Notes: generated from the letters alone by a model not told the origin. Numbered from the stretch's first letter, positions 50,931 through 62,950 are shown. The stretch: DNA of 64,000 nt from Paramecium tetraurelia (GCF_000165425.1 NW_001799089.1:377496-441495); one strand, 5' to 3'. Made by a program: numbers and translations.

Positions 50931-51671
50931 ATGTTTTATTTATTATTGATATTACCCATATTTGGAATTGATGATGTATAAGTGAGAAGAAGTATAATAT
51001 GTGGATGTAAATACTTGAGTCCATCAGAGTGTATTGAAGTGGAATGGTGTGAATTGGCTTCTCAATTTGACAAATGTCCTATTAATTCTGATTGCATAAC
51101 TTACCAAACTGAATAAGAATGTGATGAAGCAGATGCTAGTTTATGTGTTTGGAAAGACAGTTAGTGTTTAAATAAATGTTAAATTTTGGAATATAATACT
51201 TGTTAAAATAAAGAAATAGATTCAAATTGTTCATAATTTAATACTACTTCAAGTTGTGAAGCCTTGTCATGGTGCTAATTTAACATTACTACATCAATTT
51301 GTGAACAAAAACTGTAAGTTTCTTGCAGTGATATTTTGAATTCCATTTAATGTGAAGAATATGGTTGTCAATGGGATGATGATGATATGATAGGTTGTTA
51401 AAATAATGATGGAAATTGTAGTATAATTTTGAATAAAGATGATTGCGTGGCATCATATTAAGATAATAGGTAATGCATTTGGATAGAAGATTTATCATCT
51501 TGCTATTAATCAAAAGATTGTGGTGAATACAAATATGATTAGGATGAACTTGGTCTTTGTGAATCAATATCTAATTGTCATTCAGACGAAAATCAATGTC
51601 AGAGTTGCGTTTAAGATATGTTTACATTTGAATCAATTTTACAATTAATAAGTATATTTTATTTTTTTTGA
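50931..51671 (+). CDS. Cys-rich secreted or GPI-anchored protein
   Basis: Intronless, 246 residues. It starts with a signal peptide (MFYLLLILPIFG). About 30 cysteines then appear at irregular spacing (CEEYGCQWDDDD, CVWKDSQC), resembling the Cys-box repeats of Paramecium surface antigens in style, and the protein ends in a short hydrophobic segment (FESILQLISIFYFF) that could direct GPI attachment. It is much shorter than immobilisation antigens and has no clear periodic repeat. Likely on the cell surface or in a secretory organelle. Confidence 0.8.
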
Positions 51672-51674
51672 TTT

Positions 51675-52930
51675 TCATTGTTATTCCTCACCATCAAAAT
51701 TTTGATCAAATGAGATTATACTATTTCTATGCAAATTAGGAGCATTTTTATCCAAATAATCTGATTGTTCTGTCACAAGAATCTGAATACCATCATATTC
51801 CTTTTATAATCTATCAATATCCTCTTTTAGAACATTCTTTCTCTAATCCCCATCCTGTCGTCTATATTATTAACATATTTACCTTTAAGGATACCATTTA
51901 TTCCTTTTTCTATTTGATTTCCCTTATTAGATGATCAGCCTTTTAATTCAATTCTGGCACTGTAATGATATCCTCACTTTATTTTTTCATTCTCATAAAG
52001 TCTGTGTCTTTGAGCATCTCAAAGTCCAATTTTTGATGCTAATTGAATAGTAATGAATTAATTATATCTCTGAATTAATTAAAGATATTCTAAATTAAAG
52101 GATCTTGTGTAAAATGCAACAATTTATCAGATGTTCCTTATAGAAATTGATTTATTATTTCTTTGATATTAGCATGTTGGCTGATCAATTGAAATTCTTA
52201 TTCTGAATTCTTTTTACTGATAATTGATCTCGAAACAGAGGAATAATTATCAACTCTAATTTATTATTATAATTATTACTATAATAAGAGTAATTTAAGC
52301 TGATTATTTTCTTCCCTTAAATCATCGTTTTATTATGTTAATTGCTCGTATATCTTCTAGAATTTCTTCATTTGTTAATCTTAGATCTCTTATAATTTTG
52401 ATTACGGAATATGCGATTACTATAGGGTTTTCACTTCTTGACTTTTTTCACTTAATTGAGTTTTTAATTGTTTATTTTATTTTTCTAGTTCTAATATTTT
52501 TGAGTCTTGCTTGTTTATCCTTATCTTAAACTCATCTACTTGCATAATTAATTTCATTTAATCTTATTTTACTTTTTCGAATTCACTCTTATTACCAGAA
52601 GCCTTTTCTTCGAACTTAATAGATATAAATAAAAACTTTAATGAGTCTTAGATTTCTATCAGTAACCTAATGGTTATTATCATAGAAAGGTTATGATGAA
52701 TCTCGTTTATTTTTTTCTCTTTCTCTTTCTATTCTCTGTAATTGTATATTCGGACTGATATTATTTTTCTATTAAAACCAACTAGAATCTTGAGTGATGG
52801 AATTGTCAAATCTTTTAATGTAATCAACCTATTTGCTAGTATTATTGAAATCCTATTGAATAGATATTTAACTAGATTAATATGTAGGAGGATATTGAAT
52901 TTATTATTATCGACGAAATACTTCAGACAT
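51675..52930 (-). CDS. coiled-coil protein
   Basis: Starts MSEVFRRQQQIQYPPTYQ with a Gln/Asn-rich N-terminus, then a long coiled coil from about residue 100 (FEEKASGNKSEFEKVKQD) to near the end, which reads NSIISFDQNFDGEEQQ. One 22-nt intron is seen near 52640 and at least one more is needed. No known family. Its stop lies three bases from the convergent stop of the Cys-rich gene. Confidence 0.72.
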
Positions 52931-53178
52931 CTCATTTAACTAAATTAGATGATGGAAATTACACTTTAATTGGGATTTCGAAAAGGCTGCTTCATAGCTC
53001 TATCTGGAGTGTGACATATTGGACTTTAATTGAAATATTGTTGAGTGTATGATTGATTTTGATTCACAAACATTCTCTTGGGGGTAGTTTCTTGATTTTT
53101 GATTATTCCGGGTCTCAAATAATGTTCTGACATTGAATAGAAATAATTATATTGTCAGTTAATATTTAATATAAAATA

Positions 53179-53990
53179 ATGGAGATAGGTTAATATAATG
53201 ATGTAATGCAATATGCCTCTTAATTGGCAGATTTGGCTTTGAATGTTGGTATTGATCTTATTTTGATAAATAAATAGGATTTGTGGTGGGTCCTCTAATT
53301 GGATACGTGGCTCAATATTAATTGATAAAGCAATAAAAGAGTGTAGGATCATTCTCAACTGATGTCTGTGCGATATTATTGTTTGCAAACTTATTAAGAA
53401 TTGTATTTTGGTATGAAAAACGGTTTGAAAGCGCATTATTGTATCAATCAGTCCTGATGATCATGATGTAAGTAATAAATCATGCTAAATTCTTAAGGTG
53501 GAATTATTAAGGTTATGTTTGACAATAAAGAACAACTCAGTTTATAAGAATAAACCAGTTTCATTCTTTGATAGTCCATTGAATAAGTTTTGGAGATGGA
53601 GCTAATTAAATTCTTACATTACTTGTTTGATTGCCTTTTTAACATTTGTATTGATCACTAGTTATTTCAATCTTGGCAACCCTCAATATTGGGAAATTAT
53701 AGGATTCCTAAGTTGTGCAATAGAGGTAGAACTAAATTGATAATGATTAGGCAACTTTGGGTTTGCCTTAAGCCATAAAGAATCACACATCAAAAAGCGT
53801 GAAAGGATTATCATACACTATGATTGGATCATGGTTTGTGGGGGATGCGTTTAAGACATTCTACTTTATAGTGAAAAACTAACCTGCTTAATTTGTGATG
53901 TGCGGAGTAATTCAATTAAGTGTGGATATTTGGATCATGTTATAAATAGCAGTATTTAGTTCTAAGAAGAGTGATTTAGCAGAATTATGA
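53179..53990 (+). CDS. SLC66A2: PQ-loop membrane transporter, SLC66A2 (PQLC1)-like
   Basis: Three introns (29, 26 and 25 nt) give 243 residues, phases closed. Seven or so hydrophobic segments are seen. The diagnostic block is VGSFSTDVCAILLFANLLRI followed by WYEKRFESALLYQSVLMIMM, very close to human PQLC1 (GFSTxVCxVLLxANILRI, FxPLLxQSxxMI). The PQ dipeptide of loop 1 reads AQ (GYVAQYQLIKQQ). The second PQ is present in the second half (LGLPQAIKN). The family includes lysosomal amino-acid exporters and endosomal proteins; the substrate is unknown. Confidence 0.88.
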
Positions 53991-54027
53991 TTTATTATGG
54001 AATTGATATTTGTGATAATGTTATATA

Positions 54028-55017
54028 TCATTTTGGAACAACTGAGTTATCCCAAACACTGCAAGTGTTTTTTCCTCCTTAAAGGTAGATGTATCCATCG
54101 ACTCCCCAAACGGTATTCCATGAGTTCTTGACGATGAGAGCTTCAGAAGTGAAACCAACAGCCAAAACAGCGTGGTTGACATCTCCTGTGCATGCAGAAT
54201 CTGGGAAGATGAAATCGTCACCTTTGGGTTTATAGTTCTTCCAATCTGAAGCCTTGACAGCGACTGAAATTGGTCCGTTTTAGAGGGCAGCTTAGTGAGC
54301 AGCTTCGTTAGCGGCAATAGCAGTTGATCCAGCGACTTTGTAGGCACCTCCCTTGATTTTGCAGGATTTGTTTTAGATATGTTCCTATAAAGAATTAATT
54401 AAAAATAATACATATGGATAAGCATCTTAAGTGGTAAGACCGTTTCTCTTGACATAGTTCAAGGCTCTTGATGGCATACCTCCGTCACATCCTTAGTTGA
54501 AATCAATCAAAGTTGAGCAATCAACCAATTATTATTCTGAGAGATCTGGTAATTCACCAGTTTAGACCTTGTAGAATCCTTCCAAGACACCAGTTGTACT
54601 GAAAGCCCAGCATGATCCGCATTATCCTTGGTCTTTGACCTTATTGACTGCACCTCTTGTTCTCCAATCGATTGGTGTAGCATTGACATTTTCGAATTAA
54701 GCCTTTGGTACTTCCAAATCATCAGGGTTGACTTTGAGGGTCAAGTAGGTGGCAGCGAATTCTTCATCGGTAAGATCTGTGAATTAGGTTTCACCGAAGA
54801 TTTCTCTTCCGAGCTTTTGGTTTCTGGCCTTGATGTCAGCAAGGTTGGCCTCATAAACTTATAATCTGTAAAGGAGTTCAGATCCAGAGTATTATTTGTT
54901 GAATGTGGCTTAGTAATTGGTGAATTAAGCAGCCAATTAAAGCTCTGGAGTGCTTTGAACGTTGTAAAGTGTTCCCACTAACATCAATAAACCTATGGCA
55001 AGGATTGTCTTTTCCAT
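54028..55017 (-). CDS. papain-family cysteine protease, cathepsin L-like
   Basis: One intron (54385-54411) gives a 320-residue preproenzyme. Signal peptide MEKTILAIGLLMLVGT; an I29-type propeptide at about residues 25-95; then the mature domain with the oxyanion Gln and nucleophile in DQGQCGSCWAFST, the catalytic His in NHAVLAVGF and the Asn in VKNSWNTVWG. The usual NSWGxxWG has Asn for the first Gly. The coding sequence is visibly richer in C and G and in preferred codons than its neighbours, suggesting strong expression. Expected location: lysosome, phagosome or secreted. Confidence 0.94.
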
Positions 55018-57046
55018 TATGTAATAATATTATTTTTCGATGTCATAATCATCGATTTTTATAATACTAATGATGATGTCATCATACACTTTTATTGACC
55101 TAGTCATTAAATTTGTAAATTCCCCTCCAGAACGGTTTATATTATACAGAATTCCTAGCCCATAACCCTCCTTGATATACTCAACAACAAACCAACAAAT
55201 TTTATGTTATCCAAAGATACACATATAAATTTAGTCTACATCATTTAGATTGAAAAATAAGTTAAGCTCAGATAAACTTGATGGGCTACTATTAAGCGAT
55301 CCCACAATATTCTGGACTCATTTGATATGTCACACCCAATATATGTACCAAAAAAATACAGAAATGAAAAAAAATTAGACACTTGAAGTTATCCCAATTA
55401 AAATTTATTGCCCCTCTCATTATCTATAATTACCAATCTTGGTTCTTTAAAACCAATATACTCCTTCAAAGTAGATAAATATTTTAGATTACAATATGAT
55501 TATAATAAATTGTTATTAAAATTAGTAGAATCTTACATAAAAATTGTTATATTACTACAAGACAAAAATGAAATTATTATACAATTAAACAAATATTATA
55601 TATGAGTTTCTAAACTTCAAGACCTGGTAAGGATGTTTCATGACAATCCAACTAATGTGGTACCTTGGTTTATTAACAATCAATGGTATTTGTGTGAATC
55701 TCCATATTCAAAATGCCCAAGTAAGAGTGATCACTCAAATTATGCCATTATTGTCAATACTAAAATGCATGGATCAGAAATGCTATGATAAATCACTCAA
55801 TTAAATGCATCCTATATTATCGTTCTTATATTTGACTCCTTATTTACTAAGAGTTGTCTATGATTAATGTAAGAGATCTAATATCAATTTCATTATTAGT
55901 TTTATGAAATTTAAAATCAATTATTATTGATTTTTCTACAATATTATTACGATATTTTTACTCTAGAAATAAACTTGTAGGTTCTTAAGTGTGTTATTCT
56001 TAAAAGGATGAACAATGACTTCTTATTATATTAAACTTTCACACATTCCAATTCTTCCTATATTATATTTAAATAGTCATAGAGCATTTTATTTAATTTA
56101 TTAAGGATATATGATATTTAGAATTAAAGATTCGTAATCAGAAATCAATCTCTTTTTTTAGAATCCCTTTCAAGTCAATTTGGTATTATTATTTATTAAT
56201 TTCCTAAAAATTTATTAAGTTGTAACGAGAAAATATCAATAAATCCTATCCAATCACAGTAAGCGACTATTATTGACCTGAAAGATGATTTCTTTTAATA
56301 TATGGATATTTTACAAAAATTGATTAAAAATTTATTAAAAAATTGCTTAATTAGAGTAAAATAATCGAATTGAAAAATATATTTAGTAAGTATTTAAAAT
56401 TATTATAAATAGTTTTTATAGTTAAAATCCAAAAGTTCCAAAAATGTAAATTTTTATCAGATGGATATATAGAAAATATCACCAAAATGTGGTTTTCACC
56501 ATTAATCTTAGATTATATCAAAAAATATTAAAACTTTGATGGAAATTTGCAAGAAAATCTACTATATATACATTTCTCTACTTTTTTAACTATTAATTTC
56601 CTATAACTATAAATTTAACTATAGAGAAAACCTTATACGAGAAGGGCATAATGATATAATTCTCTTGAGCAAATTACTATAAAATTTACCAATCTAACAG
56701 CGATGACAAAAGTATCTCAAGGATGAATAATAATTCATATTGAGATTCTCAAATTGTAAATACCTCCCATAATTACTAATCCCAAAATGATATTAATTAA
56801 TTAAATCTTAGCATTATTTTCAACTCTGCCACATGATCAAGATTACGATAAATTCCTGAATTATTAGAAGATGTATTAATTACCATTCATTCTCTTTGGA
56901 CAATTGTGTTTACAATTAGAGTCTTAATTTAATCCTTAGTATCAAGTCAAACTAAATGAATGTAATTTCTTTGATCTTCTTTGGCTCATCTTAATATTCA
57001 CTCCTTAGTTATTCAAAATTTTATTAATAAATTAATTTAATATACA
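55018..57046. other. 2 kb mostly non-coding stretch
   Basis: Upstream of both the protease (-) and the MORN gene (+). One + frame (55364-55930, 188 codons, no TGA) is open, and another inside it (55610-55790) has protein-like sequence (NNQWYLCESPYSKCPSKSD). Neither can be confirmed and they exclude one another. The rest is AT-rich and TGA-dense. Confidence 0.4.
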
Positions 57047-57807
57047 ATGGCTGATGAAAATCCAGATGACAATAATTTTGAATTTATCAAATTCCTTCCT
57101 GAAGGTGATCAGAAGACCAAGTCTTCTAGAGATTATACTGGTAGAGGATAAGCCAAATATGCCAATAATGAAATCTATGAAGGTGAATATGTTGATGGAG
57201 TAACTGTTTCAAATCTAATCCTTAGAAAAGAAATGGTAAAGGCAAATATAATTATGCTAATGGTGACCTCTACTTTGGAGATTTCATAAACAATGTCAAA
57301 CATGGAATTGGTAAATTAACATACAAAGAAAAGGGAGAATATTTCGGTTTCACTCCCCTTTATTATTTTAGGCTAATGGGAAAATGGTAAGAGACATGGA
57401 GAAGGCATTTTTACATTTCCAAACAAGGACTAATATAGTGGATGGTGGGCATTTGGTAAAAAAGAGGGCAATGGCACATATATTTATAATGATACTGGGA
57501 TGAGAGTATTTTCTAATTGTCTATTTTACATTAGTTAGTAGGGTAATGGAAAGACAACAAGTTTGTATCTGGAAGATGGGTTCTACCAAATGGTACATAC
57601 TATGAAGGGGAATTCGATAATAATAAGCCAAATAAGGTTGGAATCTGGTACTTCAAGAATGGCAATAAAGTAGAAGGAACATATAATCAAAAAATAATTC
57701 CAAATGAAGATTCTGAGGATAAGAAACTTAATATAGAAATGAAATGGGCATCTAATGGATATTTATATTAAAATGCAGATTTAGTAAATGCACATGAAAA
57801 ATTCTGA
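57047..57807 (+). CDS. MORN-repeat protein
   Basis: Three introns (26, 25 and 29 nt) give 226 residues. About six MORN units are visible: YTGRGQAKYANNEIYEGEY, NGKGKYNYANGDLYFGDF, HGIGKLTY, GYWENGKRHGEGIFTFPN, YSGWWAFGKKEGNGTYIY and WVLPNGTYYEGEFDNNKP. The arrangement resembles radial-spoke-head or junctional MORN proteins and would suit a cilium or membrane-cortex scaffold, but that is an inference. The N-terminus is acidic (MADENPDDNNFEF). Confidence 0.88.
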
Positions 57808-57838
57808 ATTATCATATTAATATAGGAGATTCTTATAA

Positions 57839-59376
57839 TCATTCATTATATAATTTTAATTATTCCTAAATTATATGAAAGGAATTACATTTTTTCTATT
57901 AATTCTAATATTATCAGTATCTAGAACATGCTTTTCTATGTTTTCATCTTTTTCAAATCCAAAGTTCAATACAAAATTGTTTGATTTTGACGGACTCTCC
58001 CTACCTTTTAGTGTAGGTGATGCTATGGTTTCAGGCAATCTTCTATCAAATAAACATAATTGTAATATCTCTAATAACATGGCAGCAAATGTCAACACTA
58101 ATTCAGGTATGCAGAGGGGCATTAATTATTCATCAATGATATCCCTCATATAAACAAGATTCAGTATATTTGACCAATCAGTGCATTTCTAAAGAATAAC
58201 CATAAGACATTATTACATTTTCAATATAAGAATGCATGGTATTTCTAAAATGAGCCAGAAATCCCAATTTAGTACCAACGATAGATAAATGTGCCATATG
58301 AAGGAGAATGAGGAATGTTGTAGGACAATAGAATTTCCAAGTAACCTTATAAATTTTGTGTTTAAATATGCCCTTTCTAGTTAAATTTTGTATGATTGCA
58401 GAATGAAATATTGCTCCAAAACCCATTAAAAAGCCTAGATCAATTTAATTAAGAATTACCTGCCATAATGAGAGCAATCAAAAATACAAGTTGAATGTAA
58501 TTGTCTCTGAAATTGGAGACATCAATCTATTTAATGGTACAATTATATTCTGTAAACTTTTAACCAAAAAGACCAAACTTAGGTGTTTCAGGGAAATACT
58601 CTAATCCAGGCAAATTCTCATATGGGTATTCATTTTCTTCAAATAATAAATACTAATCAAATTCATCTATGAACGCATATTCTGATGATTAAATCACACA
58701 TTTATAGGCTGATTCTAATAATGGATATTGATTAATTGAGTCTCCATCCTCGTAGCAAACATCGATTCCATAGCTTAATGTGAAATTGAAATATGATTGG
58801 GTAAGATTTTCTTTGGAGATTAAGTCTGCATAGTTTCCACAAGCATTTTATTCATTTTTAGTTTAGCAAACTCCTTTACAAATAGACGTGCAGTTTTTTT
58901 CATAAAATAATTCTCTGTATGTATATTCAGATCTTCTTCCACAAATAGAATATCCCTTCCAGATTCCAAAATCTTATGAGTTGATAGATGCTATTTCATC
59001 ACATCCCTCATCAATATCGGAAGACTAACAATGTTCACTTTTCAATTTATCATAATCAATTTCACCATTCTCATCTTCTTCTCCAAAGCCACAGTCACAT
59101 CCTTATTATTTGCTTAGTATAAATACCACTTGAGGTTTCAGGATAACTGTATTCAAAGAATGTTTCAAGATTGGATGGACATTTTGAATCGTTTATTTTT
59201 TGAATTTCAACAATTGGTTTAAATTCCCAGTTATCATATAGATTTCTATCCATTTAGTAGTGATTTATGTATAGAATCAAGGCCAATGGGAAGATCACAC
59301 ACTCTATAAGGAAATTGAGATATTGAACAGATGCAGCAAAGTGAGTGGATTTCCAATAACTAGGTTTTTGCTTCAT
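57839..59376 (-). CDS. four-TM membrane protein with Cys-rich luminal domain, family unknown
   Basis: Four introns (25, 25, 28 and 23 nt) give 478 residues, phases closed. TM1 near residue 20 (YLNFLIECVIFPLALILYI) is followed by about 220 residues with paired cysteines (CDCGFGEEDENGE, CTSICKGVC) on the luminal/extracellular side. Then come TM2 (YIQLVFLIALIMAGFLMGFG), TM3 (TTFLILLHMAHLSIVG) and TM4 (ELVLTFAAMLLEILQLCLF), with a short cytosolic tail. An upstream ATG at 59430 with a strong-looking 5' splice site would need a 42-nt intron, so I start at 59376. No known family recognised. Confidence 0.78.
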
Positions 59377-59473
59377 TAAATAAAATATTATAATTATATA
59401 TCATGTACTTACATTTACTAATTTTTCCATTGCGAATAATATTTTCTTGGAGGACTTGTAATGTTTTTAGGGA

Positions 59474-59926
59474 TCAATTAACAATTCGCATATTCGTTGC
59501 AATGTAAAAGGTGGCCTGGTATATTAAATGGAGAATAATATACTTTTATTCAAAAACACAGAGGAATTGGAGCACTATATCTAATTCATCCTCGAAGCCT
59601 TCATTCTGAGCAGTCTTTTCATAAGGGAACAGCTTTTGCATATTTAATAACATATCTCTGGTTGTGATGACAATAAGTGATCTCAAATAGAGCCAGTTAT
59701 ATTTTTGAATTTCGCCGTTCTGAGAGATAGATTCTAATATTGGTTTCAGCTGGCTCATTAAATTATTGATTTGAATGGGTATATCCTTGAAGTATTAAAT
59801 GAGGTCTTTTACTTTCTTGATCCGAATTCCTTATTGGATTTAACTGACAATCTCTTGGGTTTGCTCATAGAAATCTTTGAGTTGGTTCTAATAGTCATGT
59901 TGAATCATTTCTTTATTTTCATTCAT
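59474..59926 (-). CDS. hypothetical helical protein
   Basis: One uninterrupted frame of 150 residues starting MNENKEMIQHDYQNQL. It looks all-helical, with a central segment YNWLYLRSLIVITTRDMLLN and a C-terminal hydrophobic patch. No family recognised. It may share a promoter region with the divergent gene starting at 60073. Confidence 0.7.
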
Positions 59927-60072
59927 TTTATTTAATTAATTAATATATAAGGCATAGTTGAAGTATAAACTAGGGGTGTTGATTCTAGGGAGAATGAATG
60001 CAATTCTTATAGACTCAATCCCCTAAAATCAATATGCTCAGAAAAATCTAACAATATTAATTAAAAATAAAG

Positions 60073-60776
60073 ATGAATCCAATTTAATAAGCATGGTTAA
60101 AAATCCTGAACCCAGTATCTGTAGTGATCAACGAGAAGCTGGCCAAAAGATCAGGATTATTGGGTAAGATTGGAAGATTCTTCCTCATTGGCCCAAGAGA
60201 ATTTGGATTTCATCCTACAAACTAAATGTTCATTTATTTCAACAGAAGAGTGCTCTTTGCAACAGCCTTCATGGGTCACAAATACTCAGTCTTAAAGTAA
60301 CTAACACCAATATGTTTACAATAGAGGACTCACTCATTAAGGATATCATATGTTGAGACCAATGAGAGCAGCTGTATTCTTGGGACCAATTGCAGTTTTG
60401 GCAGGTCTATTTAGATTGGTCTACTATTCCTCTGAAAACAGATCCTACTAGTATGCAATATTATTTGGATAGTTAGTCCTGATAATTTGGATTACGTGAT
60501 GAAGAAAGCCACTAATGCATTACATTTTCCATTGAACACTTTGAATCAAAGATTATCAGCACATTACACAGAGATAAGTTCTATTTATACAGCTGAAATG
60601 ATGAAGAGAGTAATAATCTATTATTATTCAAATCTTAGTATCATAAATAACATGCCAAAATAATCAAGGAGAGATCAATACAATCAGAACATGTTAAGAA
60701 AACTAAATATGCGGATCCATCATATAAATATGTCCCAATGACTCCAGTCCACATTGAAGATTTAAAACTCGCTTGA
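60073..60776 (+). CDS. small membrane protein, possibly mitochondrial
   Basis: Three introns (28, 26 and 29 nt) give 206 residues, phases closed. It starts MNPIQQAWLKILNPVSVVIN, has a basic segment (NEKLAKRSGLLGKIGRFFLI), one clear TM helix (MRAAVFLGPIAVLAGLFRLV) and a hydrophilic C-terminus ending TPVHIEDLKLA. The basic amphipathic N-terminus would fit a mitochondrial protein, but this is a guess. No family recognised. Confidence 0.75.
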
Positions 60777-60795
60777 GATAAATAATAAAAATATA

Positions 60796-62145
60796 ATGTT
60801 AACAATCTTTGATGAGTTTTATAATAATAAAAATATCCCTGACTTCCTTGATGATGATGGCATACTCATGAATAAGGAGAATAACATCCAATTGAAAGAA
60901 TTGTAAGCACATTTATAAATTACTTCCAAATTAGTTTAGTCAATAATGAAGACTTAGTAACACAGATGCTCTCCTTTTTCGAGTATGATGAATTAGAAAC
61001 TGATCACAAACGTGTAATCAAATATCCTTTTGTCGTAAGCGAATTGTTAGGATCACTTTATGCTCTAAATGCAAATCATCTGAATTTCCTGATCCAATTG
61101 TTGAATTCACATAATAGTCTGCCTTCCATCACAATTGGATACATAAGTAAAGTCATTATGAATGTTCTTAAACACAATCCATGTTTTGTAATCATATATC
61201 TTAACAATTTAGTTTTGGTAAAATGTCTAATTGCCATAATTGGGTATTTTACTGCAAGATATCAATAATTATGCTATAGCTGAATTAATCTATTCTATGA
61301 TTATATATTAAACATAGGACAATCAATTGGACTATTTGAAATAAAGAATGGAATTGGTCAATTGCTTATTGAATGATATCAATACTGACAGAAGTGAGGG
61401 CATTTCCAATGTCATCTGCATGTTATTACAACAAATTACTGAAACCCTCCAAGAATAGAAATCCCTCATTATTAAACATCTATTTACTAAATTAGACATC
61501 TTTTTATCTGCTTTGCCTTATAGACCATAACCAATTTTAAGTATCCTCATTAATCTTATTAAACATCAATAATATTATGAATCTGAAGTCAATTAAATTT
61601 ACAATCATTTTCTTGAAAGATCCAAAGAATTATTTGATGATTTGCTTAAAAACAGTGGTTCTTTTGGTCAAAATAATCTCTCATACATTCAATTTTATGA
61701 TGTCTTGACCAATTAAACTTATATTTTACAGAATATCAATGCCTAACATTTAGAGATTGCATTGTTTGTATAATATTATTATATATATAGCAACTAATTC
61801 AAAAGTATCAATTTCATAATCAATTACACAAATACGCAACAAGTATCATCCTTAAATTAATTCCATAAACTGACTCTCAATAATTACTTTAAATTGCCCT
61901 TTCTGAGTTTAAGTATTTAAAATTTATAATATAGGATTAAACCAATAAAGGAAAATAGAGGATATGTGGTTTAGATAATTAACAAAATAATTGAAGTGAA
62001 TTTTAATCTACAAATTTAAGAAGAAGAGTTACAAAATATAAATTCAATTCAAAATAATTATTTTTTTGGATAGATTCCTGATTAGAAACCTACATTCAAT
62101 TTACAAGAAGAGTTTGAAGCAGCAATGAATAAATTATAAATATGA
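60796..62145 (+). CDS. PPP6R: SAPS-domain protein phosphatase 6 regulatory subunit
   Basis: Two introns (32 and 25 nt) give 430 residues. The SAPS pattern is recognisable: YPFVVSELLGSLYALNANHL (consensus RYPxxxxEILxSDVxxI), a middle block QRMELVNCLLNDINTDR (consensus ERMELVxRLL) and the helical repeats between. SAPS proteins bind and direct the PP6/Sit4 phosphatase. The C-terminal ~120 residues are less conserved and Gln/Asn-rich. Its stop is two bases from the convergent stop of TSR3. Confidence 0.8.
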
Positions 62146-62147
62146 AA

Positions 62148-62915
62148 TCATTAAATTTGGTCTTCATCTTCATCAGAACTACTTGGCATATCATAATTCT
62201 TTTATCCAGTATTCTCCTTCTTTTAAGCCATTTCCAAATACTTTAATTCAGCTACTTTCAATTCCTTATCATTCTGACATTCAGCATAGAGATCAAAAGC
62301 CTCTTTGTTTATCTTGAAGAAGTTCTCTCCCCAAGTGAATTTACTAAGAATGTAATCTGCTTATTCTCTGCGACCACATAGGGCTAATGTAGCTGCAATA
62401 GCTTCAACACAAGACAATTTGAATTGTTTCCCAAAATTAACTGGATTCACTGCTACCATATGAGGTAATAATCTTTCATTGGGAGACACATAAGTAATTT
62501 CTTCTACCTTTGCCCATGAGCAATCAATCACACAAATCCCTTTTTATAATAATTCCTCATCTTCTTTTGATACGTACTTCTTCCCATTTGCACTTACTAT
62601 GATTCCTTAGAATTTCACTTTTGGCTTAATTGCTGTCAATAATTTAAATCTTTCCATTTTTCTACCTGTGCATTTCTTGACATCGCATTAACCATAATCA
62701 ATCATAAACAATTTAATATCATTCAATCTTTCTTCTTTCTTAGTTATTTATTATTAATCTTCATCTTCACTTTCATCTTGACTGTTACTCTATTAATTAT
62801 CTATTTATTGCAATTGATGCAATGTTATTTGCTATTGATGACCCTATTATTGTTTCTAGTCTCTTTTGTCTGATCTTGCTTTTTTCCAATTTTAGTACCT
62901 CTATTTATTGTTCAT
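62148..62915 (-). CDS. TSR3: TSR3, 18S rRNA aminocarboxypropyltransferase
   Basis: TSR3 adds the acp group to a hypermodified pseudouridine in 18S rRNA late in 40S maturation. An intronless 255-residue frame starts MNNKQRYQNWKKARSDKRD. The family motifs follow in order: YGQCDVKKCTGRKMERF, VIDCSWAKVEE, RLLPHMVAVNPVNFGK and KLSCVEAIAATLALCG, then KFTWGENFF. The first ~70 residues are an added basic then Gln-rich and acidic extension, and the protein ends in an acidic tail (SSSDEDEDQI). A shorter start at the Met of MIDYGQC is less likely because the extension is in frame and charged. Confidence 0.92.
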
Positions 62916-62950
62916 TAATTATTTTTAATAAAAAAAAGTCTAAAATATAC

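Noticed and set aside
51289-51567. A His-rich - strand frame
   Set aside because: It is antisense to the Cys-rich secreted protein gene, which is open over 247 codons with a signal peptide.
54628-54864. A + strand frame across the cysteine protease
   Set aside because: Antisense to the propeptide and active-site region; the protease motifs on the - strand are unambiguous.
57875-58153. A + strand frame with an apparent signal peptide (MKGITFFLLILILSVSRTCF)
   Set aside because: It is antisense to the last exons of the four-TM gene, whose - strand exons close in phase through this interval and end at 57839.
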